NCBI GenBank assembly: GCA_001660395.1
Contig: LXWE01000002.1
Span: 868,001 to 932,000, forward strand
Length of the DNA: 64,000 nucleotides
From: Alteromonadaceae bacterium XY-R5
GTDB lineage: Bacteria > Pseudomonadota > Gammaproteobacteria > Enterobacterales > Alteromonadaceae
Direction: 5' to 3'
Both the position numbers and the translations under genes were made by a program. Numbering within the stretch: position 1 is the stretch's first letter; each line of letters starts with the position of its first letter. Positions 1-6,650 of the stretch are shown here, piece by piece. The notes under the pieces were generated by a model. The model saw only the letters and a list, made by a program, of their open reading frames with translations, ran no database searches and was not told the origin of the DNA.

Positions 1-2
1 GC

Positions 3-455
3 GCTAAAGCTGTTTTTAGAAGCCATAAACTGCCAGACAGCATCGTACCGCTGCCTGCACACATGAGAGGAAAGCAACAGGTATTTACCTTACAAACCAT
101 GCGCTCTCACGATCAGTACAACACCACCGTTTACGGCATGAATGACCGTTATCGTGGTATTGCCGGTGAACGCAAGGTGCTGTTTATTAACCCGGAAGAT
201 ATCCGAGCACTAGGCTTAAAAGACGGCCAGTTGGTTGATATTCAAAGCCTGTGGTTGGATGACACCGAACGCAAAATCAGCGGTTTTAAACTGATCCCTT
301 TTGATATCCCCAGGGGTAACGTTGGCGCCTATTTCCCGGAAGCTAACGCCCTGGTGCCGCTGGAAAGCTTTGGTGATGGCAGCGAAACCCCCACATCTAA
401 ATCGATAGCCGTGCTAATAAGCAAGACAGACGAAATGCAGCTCTCAGTAAACTGA
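3..455 (+). CDS. C-terminal part of a FdhF/YdeP-like molybdopterin oxidoreductase (partial)
   Basis: This is the 3' end of a gene that begins before the window; the frame is open from base 3 to the stop at 453-455. The 150 visible residues match the C-terminal molybdopterin dinucleotide-binding domain of the FdhF/YdeP-type alpha subunit. The segment TLQTMRSHDQYNTTVYG and the following DRYRGI are characteristic, and the NVGAYFPEAN stretch is the usual last cofactor-contacting loop. An ATG at 63 exists but lies inside the domain, so it is not the start. The family comprises cytoplasmic molybdoenzymes annotated as formate dehydrogenase-like, of often unproven substrate. A hairpin terminator follows. 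The subfamily is inferred from the tail only. Confidence 0.8.
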   Translation, partial: AKAVFRSHKLPDSIVPLPAHMRGKQQVFTLQTMRSHDQYNTTVYGMNDRYRGIAGERKVLFINPEDIRALGLKDGQLVDIQSLWLDDTERKISGFKLIPFDIPRGNVGAYFPEANALVPLESFGDGSETPTSKSIAVLISKTDEMQLSVN

Positions 456-507
456 GATGAGTGACTGAGACTTGCGTTGAATCCTATTTTTAAATATCGG
501 AATTAGA

Positions 508-543
508 CCTGATTTACGGATAAATAGAGTAAATCAGGTTTTT
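508..543 (+). terminator. Rho-independent terminator of the oxidoreductase gene
   Basis: A perfect 10-bp inverted repeat (CCTGATTTAC / GTAAATCAGG) with an 11-nt loop is followed by TTTTT on the plus strand, 53 bp after the stop codon. Confidence 0.8.
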
Positions 544-720
544 GGCTGCCCTGACTTCGTTATTTAGTAATCTCGCAATTGTTCTAGCCATAATGGGTAC
601 ACCAGATTGATACACTAATAGCTGTGTACCTTTTGGTGTACCTAAAAATTACAGAAGTCACTGGAAGCTAATGAACGTTAAAATACGCTAAGTTATTGAT
701 TTTTCGTTGTTACAGGCAAT

Positions 721-745
721 AAAAAAGACGCCCTAGGACGTCTTT
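721..745 (-). terminator. Displaced ssrA terminator
   Basis: On the minus strand an AAAGACGTCC / GGGCGTCTTT hairpin is followed by six T. It lies 10 bp beyond the left 26-bp repeat, which is a copy of the tmRNA 3' end. In an uninterrupted chromosome it would therefore sit directly after ssrA. It now follows the minus-strand genes of the integrated element instead and may terminate them. Confidence 0.75.
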
Positions 746-754
746 AAATATTGA

Positions 755-780
755 ATTGGTGGAGCTGGCGGGAGTTGAAC
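755..780. repeat. Left attachment site (26-bp direct repeat of the ssrA 3' end)
   Basis: These 26 bp are identical to 8334-8359. They begin ATTGGTGGAGC and end GGAGTTGAAC, and they correspond on the minus strand to the last 24 nt of tmRNA (including CCA) plus two bases. The copies diverge immediately on both sides. Only the right copy belongs to a complete tmRNA, so this one is the fragment left by site-specific integration. Confidence 0.93.
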
Positions 781-784
781 TATT

Positions 785-787
785 CAT
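785..787 (-). other. Detached start codon of the element's rep gene
   Basis: The minus-strand ATG at 785-787 encodes M-N and then runs into the left attachment site. If the element is circularised across the 26-bp repeat, position 781 follows 8359. This ATG then takes the place of 8364-8366, which is in the reading frame of rep (whose codons start at multiples of 3). No stop lies between. A stop (TAA at 809-811) closes the frame upstream, and no other ATG occurs in that interval. No strong ribosome binding site precedes it. Confidence 0.75.
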
Positions 788-801
788 TTTATTAATAATA
801 T

Positions 802-813
802 CATAAGCTTATG
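802..813. repeat. 12-bp perfect palindrome inside the left end
   Basis: CATAAGCTTATG is self-complementary. It lies 22 bp inside the attachment core and between the coiled-coil gene and the detached rep start. It could be an arm or regulatory site, but nothing else identifies it. Confidence 0.4.
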
Positions 814-826
814 TATTTAATTACGC

Positions 827-2233
827 CTAAGGGGTTTTTCTTTCACCCATACTAGCATGAGATTCTGTATCACTTTCCACTAACTTTAAATGATTACTAC
901 TACTTAATTCAATTTTTCTAGTACCCAAATCTTGTTCCATATGTCTTCTTAACATGGACAACTTAAGATTAGTTCTATGGATAAGTATATCATCATCATC
1001 TAGAGTAAGATCTACATTAGATGATTTTATTACTTCTCTAGCAATTATGGAAATTCTTTGGAATGATAAACGTTGTTCGTGAATTCTTATAATTTGATTT
1101 ATTGCTCTTCTCATACCTTCACCGATTAAAGCTAAAATTCCTAAAAACGCAAATGTGAATGGAATTCTACTTATTACCACATCCCAAATGCTTTTTAACT
1201 GTCCTTTATCAAATTCGTTCATTAAGGTAGAAGTTCGATCGAATATATTTGTTACGGTAAAAGTTAATAACACCAATAAAACAATGCACATAAAGCCGTA
1301 AAAATATTGCTGCTTTCTTGCTTCAGTAACAAATCCTTTAACATCTTCACTAAATACATCTGCATCAGATTGTAATCTTTTAAGGTTTTGATTAGCTTCA
1401 GCGTTGCTCTTTGTTAGTCTGTTTGAAGTTACCTCTAGTTCTATTTTTTGTTTCTCTAATTTTTGGTTTTCACTAGTGTTTAAATCTAACTTTGCTTTCT
1501 CTTCTGAAAGTTGTTCTTTTACTTTTTTTAGTTCTTGTAGAACTTCTGTTTTTTCTTTGTTTATTTCAATGATGAATTCATCTATCTCCCTTTTTGATTC
1601 GTCTAGCTCTTCGATTTCATCATTAAGTTTTGATATTCTTAGCTCGGTCTTTTCGAAATTTTCCTCTTGCTTTTCTTGGGCGATGGTTAGCGTGTTGTAT
1701 TCAGAATTTATTCTATTTTTTATGTTTTCAATGTCGGTTTTTAATTCTATGGTTTTCTTTAGTAAGTTTTTCAAGCTGGCAGGTGAATGCGCTCTTTTTT
1801 TGAATTCATTTAAAGAGTAGCCCTCAATCGAATGTATTAATGTTGAGCCATTCATGCAATTTATGCTCAAGTCGGTTATCGGATTGTGGATAACAAATTC
1901 ATGAATGTAAAACGAGCCTGATTTGAATGGTGTGGAAATCTTCTTTGTAATCTTTTCAGATGTGTTTTGAAATTCTAATTCTATAGGTTTTTGAGAGTTT
2001 GAATAGATTTTCAAATTTGCCACATACAGACCGCCTTCAATTATTCTTAACTTTACAGGGGTGCTTTTAAGTGTGTAATAGTAATCTTTTGATGGGGGGT
2101 AAGAAAATAGGTTGGTTAGCTTTGAGTTGGAGTGAAAAATAAAGCTTTTGAGATTGGTGTTTAAATTAAATTCAAGATCTAGCGTTTTTATTTTCTTATT
2201 TAAAGCATCTAGTTCCATGCTCAAATCTAACAT
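827..2233 (-). CDS. Membrane-anchored coiled-coil protein of unknown function
   Basis: I do not recognise a family. The 468-residue product has an N-terminal half of mixed character (about residues 1-155). A long Glu/Lys-rich coiled coil follows (about 160-300), then two predicted membrane helices (about 313-333 and 358-378) and a basic C-terminal tail. The start overlaps the end of the integrase gene by 7 nt, which suggests translational coupling. A second ATG lies five codons downstream. The gene is markedly AT-rich relative to the chromosome, as expected for acquired DNA. In the excised circle it would lie directly upstream of rep, with a gap of about 40 bp. A role in element maintenance, superinfection exclusion or defence is possible but unproven. 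Confidence 0.8.
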   Translation of the reverse strand: MLDLSMELDALNKKIKTLDLEFNLNTNLKSFIFHSNSKLTNLFSYPPSKDYYYTLKSTPVKLRIIEGGLYVANLKIYSNSQKPIELEFQNTSEKITKKISTPFKSGSFYIHEFVIHNPITDLSINCMNGSTLIHSIEGYSLNEFKKRAHSPASLKNLLKKTIELKTDIENIKNRINSEYNTLTIAQEKQEENFEKTELRISKLNDEIEELDESKREIDEFIIEINKEKTEVLQELKKVKEQLSEEKAKLDLNTSENQKLEKQKIELEVTSNRLTKSNAEANQNLKRLQSDADVFSEDVKGFVTEARKQQYFYGFMCIVLLVLLTFTVTNIFDRTSTLMNEFDKGQLKSIWDVVISRIPFTFAFLGILALIGEGMRRAINQIIRIHEQRLSFQRISIIAREVIKSSNVDLTLDDDDILIHRTNLKLSMLRRHMEQDLGTRKIELSSSNHLKLVESDTESHASMGERKTP

Positions 2234-3345
2234 TCTTTTACCTCATCTATGGCCCGCATATTATTTGAGAGCCACCTACCATAAACTTTTCTGATCATTC
2301 CCCAATCAGCGTGTCCCATCTGGGCAGCTACCCACATTGGATTTTTACCATCACTCAGCATTGTTGAAGCGAATGTATGGCGGCACTGATAGGGATAACG
2401 ATATTTAACCCCTGCTTTTTTCAATGCAGGTATCCATGTGTATTTTCTTAACCCGTCAGCATATTTGTACGTTTTTCTAGTGTTTGGGTCAATAAAAACA
2501 CGGTAACTATCTAAAAAACATGAAGACTTGATGCATTCTAAAGCATCTAACGCTTCGGGTTGCAGTTCTATTGTGCGAATACTGCCTTTGGTTTTTGGTT
2601 CTTTCTCATGACCATTGGTGATGTTCTTACGGATGTGTGCCACTTTCCTGTCCATATCCACATCTTCCCAACGCAAGGCAAGTAGTTCACCGGTTCTGAG
2701 ACCTGTGTAGATGGCAAATTGAAAGAACTCTCGATATGGCGTTTCCAGTGCGGCTAGTATTTTTATGATTTCGTCTTTGGTGAACGGGCTAGGTTCCTTG
2801 TGCTCTTGCTTGTATCGTCTGATTAACTTAATGGGATTCTTTTCTATTACTTCATCATGAAATGCTGTCTCGAAAATTCCGTTCATAATGTTTAAAGTTT
2901 CATTTAGTGATTTGCCGGAAAGCGTTTGTTTTGCAGCCCAATCCTGAAACATGCTAGGCCTGAACTCCTTTAATCGAACATTGCCGAAATTTGGCAAAAT
3001 GTAACAACGAAGTTTTTGGTTATAACCTCGTTTAGTGGAAAGTTCCCATTGGCTTTGGCCACGTTGATACCAGATGCGCCAATAGTCATTGATGGTAAGT
3101 TCGTCCTTTTCTGACTTGAACGCCTTTTGAAGAATCTTGCTGTTTGGATAACGTGTTAAAGCGGTTTCATCACTGGTTGTAACAGCCATCCTATAAGTGA
3201 CTTCTCGATCGGATATGGTTGCTAGAGAGGTTTTATTGTGTAGAGAGGGAATGACCTCTCTATATCGAATATGTCCGATTGTGAAGTCAATCAGATAACC
3301 TTTACTTACTTCTTTAACTGCCATTAGTTTTTTCCTTCTATCCAT
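2227..3345 (-). CDS. Tyrosine recombinase (integrase) of the ssrA element
   Basis: This 372-residue phage-type integrase presumably catalyses recombination between attP and the ssrA 3' end. An N-terminal arm-binding region (about 1-60) is followed by a SAM-like core-binding domain (about 80-175) and the catalytic domain (about 185-360). The visible catalytic set is Arg217 (GLRTGE), Lys253 in the beta-hairpin, Arg322 in the CRHTFAS box, His345 (MGH) and the nucleophile Tyr355 (VYGRW). The usual first His of the HxxR box is replaced by Tyr319. The gene overlaps the excisionase gene upstream by 22 nt and the coiled-coil gene downstream by 7 nt, so the three probably form one operon. Confidence 0.95.
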   Translation of the reverse strand: MDRRKKLMAVKEVSKGYLIDFTIGHIRYREVIPSLHNKTSLATISDREVTYRMAVTTSDETALTRYPNSKILQKAFKSEKDELTINDYWRIWYQRGQSQWELSTKRGYNQKLRCYILPNFGNVRLKEFRPSMFQDWAAKQTLSGKSLNETLNIMNGIFETAFHDEVIEKNPIKLIRRYKQEHKEPSPFTKDEIIKILAALETPYREFFQFAIYTGLRTGELLALRWEDVDMDRKVAHIRKNITNGHEKEPKTKGSIRTIELQPEALDALECIKSSCFLDSYRVFIDPNTRKTYKYADGLRKYTWIPALKKAGVKYRYPYQCRHTFASTMLSDGKNPMWVAAQMGHADWGMIRKVYGRWLSNNMRAIDEVKEC

Positions 3346-3509
3346 TTATAAATCATTTCTACGTTCATCATCAGGCGGCCGTCTGGTGCCTTCTGGTAAT
3401 GAATGGTTTTTAGCCAGATGCCTTTCTTTACTTTGTTGCGAATGGCTTCTGGGGTGTAGCCGGTGAGTTCGGCCAATCTTTCAGTTGTTACGTACACAAG
3501 CGTCTCCAT
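3324..3509 (-). CDS. Excisionase-like DNA-binding protein
   Basis: This 61-residue protein has a winged-helix/MerR-like motif typical of excisionase-family proteins: the YVTTERLAELTGYTPEAI helix-turn-helix, then the basic NKVKKGIWL stretch, and a C-terminal MIYKWIEG helix. It overlaps the integrase gene by 22 nt, the classic xis-int arrangement. It would bend attachment-site DNA and bias the integrase towards excision. That role would also govern rep, because rep regains its start codon only after excision. The family assignment comes from motif and context. Confidence 0.85.
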   Translation of the reverse strand: METLVYVTTERLAELTGYTPEAIRNKVKKGIWLKTIHYQKAPDGRLMMNVEMIYKWIEGKN

Positions 3510-3600
3510 CGGGTTCGATGGGGCTAGACTAGGTAGATTATTTGGGCTAAAACAGGGAGGTAACGGGTTATAAACGGGTTTGGTTTGCGAGGTACAAGCG
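3510..3600. promoter_or_regulatory. Divergent control region between xis and the rightward cargo gene
   Basis: This 91-bp space separates genes transcribed away from each other. It contains two ACGGGTT copies, at about 3564 and 3574, ten bases apart and so about one helical turn. They are candidate operator or Xis sites. No clear -10/-35 pair can be assigned by eye. Confidence 0.35.
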
Positions 3601-4557
3601 ATGGAACGCCCCGATATTCAAGAACTTATGTCGGTTTTGGAATGTGCAGAAATTTACTTTCAGGAGCGTAAAGCACTTCATATTCACGAAGAGTTGCTCT
3701 ACGCCATCATCACTAGAACCATCAATCTGATAAATCAGGAAGTCGAAATTTCCAATATTGGCTTTGATTACTCTGAGTTGGTTGCCATGGTTTGGCCTAA
3801 AGCGAGTGAAGACACTGACTTTGGGCGAAAGGTGCGCCCTGAGTTAAAGAAAATTGATGAATGCCTGACTACTGACAATGCCTTGAATCAATATCTGCAT
3901 GAAAAGGGTAAGCGGCGGCTTGAGCTAAACAGGCCAGAGATTGCGGGTGGAAAGGGTAACAAAGTCATTGTTTGGCTCGGGTTACAAGCTGCGGATAGTT
4001 CTGACCATCATGTCGCAAGTGACAAGGTTCAGTATCAAATTGTCAGGCTGCATAAACCCTATTTTTGGATTAAACCCTTTATCAATGTGCGTGTGGCTGG
4101 CATATCTGCATGGATATTTTTATTTTCGCTATGTCTGTGCATTGCTTTTACGTTCTCCATTCCCTATGTCATTTTTAAATATTCCCATTCAGTCGGGCCG
4201 TTAGCAGCATTTGGTTTAGCAATTGTGTTTATGCTCTCTGCATCAATATCTTGGATGCTTTATCGTTTGCTTGAAGATGGCTTGATTAAAGCGCCTGCGC
4301 TGACGGTGCGTTTACGTGATGCCAACGCATTTTTTATTTTGGCTAGAAGCGAACAGAGAACAGAGTCAGGTAGATTGCCTTTGGAGATAAAGCTTGTCAG
4401 CTTTGAGGCTAAATGCGGTGTTTGTGGTGACCAGCTTATGATTGAAAAAGGTGGTCGTAGATATCGAGGCCAATATATCGGCAAGTGTTCGCTAGCACCT
4501 CTGGCACATAGGTTTTCGTTTGATCATGTATTGAAATATGGGGTGAAAATTAACTAA
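3601..4557 (+). CDS. Two-helix membrane protein with C-terminal zinc-ribbon-like cysteines
   Basis: The family is unrecognised. The ATG at 3601 is preferred because GAGG lies 8 nt upstream; an in-frame TTG at 3580 is less likely. The 318-residue product has a soluble, helix-rich N-terminal domain (about 1-160), two membrane helices (about 168-193 and 200-223) and a C-terminal domain. That last domain contains a CGVC pair at about 272-275, then C296 and H302, which could bind zinc. It is the first rightward gene of the element and is divergent from xis-int. A defence or phage-interaction role is conceivable from its position in the cargo segment, but nothing in the sequence proves it. Confidence 0.75.
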   Translation: MERPDIQELMSVLECAEIYFQERKALHIHEELLYAIITRTINLINQEVEISNIGFDYSELVAMVWPKASEDTDFGRKVRPELKKIDECLTTDNALNQYLHEKGKRRLELNRPEIAGGKGNKVIVWLGLQAADSSDHHVASDKVQYQIVRLHKPYFWIKPFINVRVAGISAWIFLFSLCLCIAFTFSIPYVIFKYSHSVGPLAAFGLAIVFMLSASISWMLYRLLEDGLIKAPALTVRLRDANAFFILARSEQRTESGRLPLEIKLVSFEAKCGVCGDQLMIEKGGRRYRGQYIGKCSLAPLAHRFSFDHVLKYGVKIN

Positions 4558-4641
4558 ATATCGTCAACTGGGCTTTTTGCTTGAACAGTATTGTGAGACT
4601 CGGAAGACTAGGCGAAATCTTGGTCAAACTTAGGAGAAATC

Positions 4642-5262
4642 ATGACTGAAGTAATAAAAGTAATCACTGGCTTCTTGAGCTGCTTATTGAATCCGAAAGC
4701 AATGTCAGATTGCACTAGGGTACTTGCGACAAAGCAGAGCCTATCTGATGATATCAAGTCTGGTAAGCTGAAATGGGAGCAGATATTGGCTATCTACTCT
4801 CAATTTATGATATGGGGAAGTGTTGTTGTCTATTTAACCTTTGACCATTATGGAGTTGAAAAGGATGTATCTTGGTATAAGGTAATTTTTTACTACACAT
4901 TATCTAATTTACTTGTAGCTGGAATCTTAATGATTCCCTTTATACGCCAAAAGGGAAGATTAACTTACGAACAAACTCTAATGTTTACATTTTTACTGTT
5001 TGGCGGGCTTTTCTTAATGAATAGCATTTTATTGGTCTTCAATATGAAGCTACTTGAGGGAACTATTTGGTATGTTGTGTTTGTACCAGCTGTTGCTGTT
5101 ATTGTGTGGACTTTATTTTTTTGGAAAATGATTTTTAATGCTAACGAAGCTCAAGGAAAACTGTATTTTACAACTTCCGTTGTTCTTATAGCTTGCCTGT
5201 TTGGTGTTATTAAGGTTTTCACTGGGCCGCTAGCGGATGTTCTATTGAGTATTACCAACTAA
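4642..5262 (+). CDS. Polytopic membrane protein of unknown function
   Basis: This 206-residue protein has about five hydrophobic segments. An amphipathic N-terminus is followed by helices around WGSVVVYLTF, VIFYYTLSNLLVAGILMI, MFTFLLFGGLFLMNSILLVF, WYVVFVPAVAVIVWTLFFW and TTSVVLIACLFGVI. It resembles no family I can name. Start: an ATG with AGGAGAAA about 8 nt upstream. It follows the zinc-ribbon membrane protein by 84 bp on the same strand, so the two may act together. Its stop overlaps the convergent antitoxin stop by 4 bp. Confidence 0.75.
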   Translation: MTEVIKVITGFLSCLLNPKAMSDCTRVLATKQSLSDDIKSGKLKWEQILAIYSQFMIWGSVVVYLTFDHYGVEKDVSWYKVIFYYTLSNLLVAGILMIPFIRQKGRLTYEQTLMFTFLLFGGLFLMNSILLVFNMKLLEGTIWYVVFVPAVAVIVWTLFFWKMIFNANEAQGKLYFTTSVVLIACLFGVIKVFTGPLADVLLSITN

Positions 5263-5534
5263 ATCAAACGAATCTCAACACGCTTACCTAGAGCAGCTGC
5301 AAACTTTTCCAGTGTCGAGAGCTTCACATCATCTGAGTGGTTTTCGATTCTGGAAATGGCGCTTTTTTGTGTATGAAGGATCTCGGCCAGCGCATCTTGG
5401 GTCAGGCCGGATTCTTTTCTGGCAGCTTTGAGCAGTTCACCAAATTTGAACGCTTGATAGCCAGAGTCGAAATCCTGAGCAAACTCAGCATCAGATTCTT
5501 TGCGCTTGGCAATGTACTTTTGTAAATCACTCAT
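5259..5534 (-). CDS. XRE-family antitoxin (HigA-like)
   Basis: This 91-residue protein has a Cro/CI-type helix-turn-helix in its C-terminal half (LLKAARKESGLTQDALAEIL, then QKSAISRIENH). In this family such proteins bind the cognate RelE-like toxin and repress the shared promoter. The gene follows the toxin gene with an 8-nt overlap, the toxin-first order typical of HigBA. The pair probably stabilises the element. Confidence 0.9.
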   Translation of the reverse strand: MSDLQKYIAKRKESDAEFAQDFDSGYQAFKFGELLKAARKESGLTQDALAEILHTQKSAISRIENHSDDVKLSTLEKFAAALGKRVEIRLI

Positions 5535-5883
5535 GTTTGTTTCTCGCTAAATAGTCTCGGCGTAGCTTTTCGGCTTTGCGTATCTCGTTGGCTGGGGTTT
5601 TCTGAGTCTTCTTCTGAAATCCATGTGTGAGCACCACCCAACTATTGCCATCAAAAAAGCCTAATAGCCTGAATATGTTGTTTCCTGATTGCGCCCTGAC
5701 TTCCCAAATTTCTTCTGTGTCTACTAACTTCTTGAAGTAAGTTTTGGGAATGTTGTCTTGTTCTTCTAGCAGTTGCAGAACCCATGTTACCTTTTGGGCT
5801 TCCTTTGCTGTCAGTGAATCCAAAAAATCTACGACAGGGCATTTGCCGTCCGGTGTCGTATAGAATTTAACAGCTTCTATCAT
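5527..5883 (-). CDS. RelE/HigB-like toxin (phage-derived Gp49-like family)
   Basis: The 118-residue product has the family pattern: an N-terminal VVDFLDSL helix, a central EIWEVRAQSGNNIFRLLGFF strand pair, the VLTHGFQKKTQKTP segment and a basic C-terminal helix with EIRKAEKLRRDYL. These proteins are ribosome-dependent mRNA endonucleases. The Arg and Lys residues in the middle and the KKT segment correspond to the usual active region. The antitoxin gene follows with an 8-nt overlap. A plasmid-like element would use such a pair for post-segregational maintenance. Activity is inferred from the family only. Confidence 0.9.
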   Translation of the reverse strand: MIEAVKFYTTPDGKCPVVDFLDSLTAKEAQKVTWVLQLLEEQDNIPKTYFKKLVDTEEIWEVRAQSGNNIFRLLGFFDGNSWVVLTHGFQKKTQKTPANEIRKAEKLRRDYLARNKHE

Positions 5884-5921
5884 CTAATGTTAACCTACAA
5901 GTGAACTTTTGCAAAAAGATA

Positions 5922-5951
5922 TTGGGTCAAGGGTGTAATAACTTGACCCAA
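5922..5951 (-). promoter_or_regulatory. Inverted repeat upstream of the toxin-antitoxin operon
   Basis: A perfect 10-bp inverted repeat (TTGGGTCAAG / CTTGACCCAA) with a 10-nt spacer lies 38 bp upstream of the toxin start and 33 bp downstream of the SEC-C gene stop. It could be the operator bound by the antitoxin or a terminator-like hairpin. A T-rich stretch follows on the minus strand only after an intervening ATATC. Confidence 0.55.
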
Positions 5952-5983
5952 AAATCACCAAATTTTTAAAGAGCTGCGATTTC

Positions 5984-6391
5984 CTATGCAATGAAATCAG
6001 GCATGGAGACAAAGCGAATTGCACCGAAGTCTGTTCGTGCTACGTCCATTGCGTGTTGCATCGTGCTGAATGGGCCACTCATTAATACTTTGTCGTCCCG
6101 ATTGGTTGTTACTACCCATTGACCCACCTTGATGCTGTTAGTGTCGAGATCATGGTTGAGTTGTTCTGCCATTTGCTTGTCCACCTTGGCGACCATGCAG
6201 CACATGCCCTCAGCGGGTAGGTCGAAGGGGGATTCATCCTCAGAGCGCGGAGTTGAATATCCGAATAGGGTGGTTGAAAGCATTTCCTCGGGAATATCAT
6301 TGGGGTGGCGTGCTGTGGTTTTGTTCATGCAGCACTTTTTGTATTTCTTACCGCTACCACAAGGGCAGGTTTCATTACGTTTAATCTTCAT
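5984..6391 (-). CDS. SEC-C motif protein
   Basis: This 135-residue protein begins with a SEC-C zinc-binding motif, ETCPCGSGKKYKKCCM, the same module found at the SecA C-terminus and in many accessory proteins. The rest (about 30-135) has no family I can name. It resembles a small alpha/beta domain with MCCMVAKVDKQMAEQLN and VGQWVVTTNRDD. The SEC-C motif coordinates zinc and often mediates binding to protein or ribosomes. The gene sits between rep and the toxin-antitoxin pair on the same strand and may be co-transcribed with rep in the circular form. Its job in the element is unknown. Confidence 0.8.
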   Translation of the reverse strand: MKIKRNETCPCGSGKKYKKCCMNKTTARHPNDIPEEMLSTTLFGYSTPRSEDESPFDLPAEGMCCMVAKVDKQMAEQLNHDLDTNSIKVGQWVVTTNRDDKVLMSGPFSTMQHAMDVARTDFGAIRFVSMPDFIA

Positions 6392-6435
6392 TGTTTTATC
6401 TTTGGTTAAGTGGCGTACAGTTATTTACACAAGTC

Positions 6436-6650
6436 CAAGGCCGCTTCGCGGCTTTTCATTTCCCCGCCGAAACGGGGCCCCTTTTCAATCCGCTTTTGCG
6501 GCTGCAGTGCTGGTCTTTTCATGCTTCGCTACCTTGTTTTACATCTGAGGTTGAGTTCTGTTCCTGTGGTGGTTTCAGCAATACTTACGCTGCGCGAACC
6601 ACCGAGCCCGCGTTTCCCTGTCCCGCCCCCAAAGGGGCGAACAGGGAACC
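6436..6650. repeat. Cluster of GC-rich hairpins downstream of rep
   Basis: This non-coding stretch contains several strong inverted repeats. GCCGC-TTC-GCGGC (6440-6452) is followed by TTTT, and CCCCG/CGGGG lies at 6462-6477. A nested pair at 6614-6648 combines TTCCCTGT/ACAGGGAA outside with CGCCCC/GGGGCG inside. Its composition is far more GC-rich than the rest of the element. Candidate roles are the rep terminator and a rolling-circle double- or single-strand origin. Short open frames across it look spurious. Confidence 0.6.

Noticed and set aside
1404-1820. Plus-strand open frame opposite the coiled-coil gene
   Set aside because: It is a Ser/Phe-rich shadow of the Glu/Lys-rich coiled coil on the minus strand, with no ribosome binding site or family.
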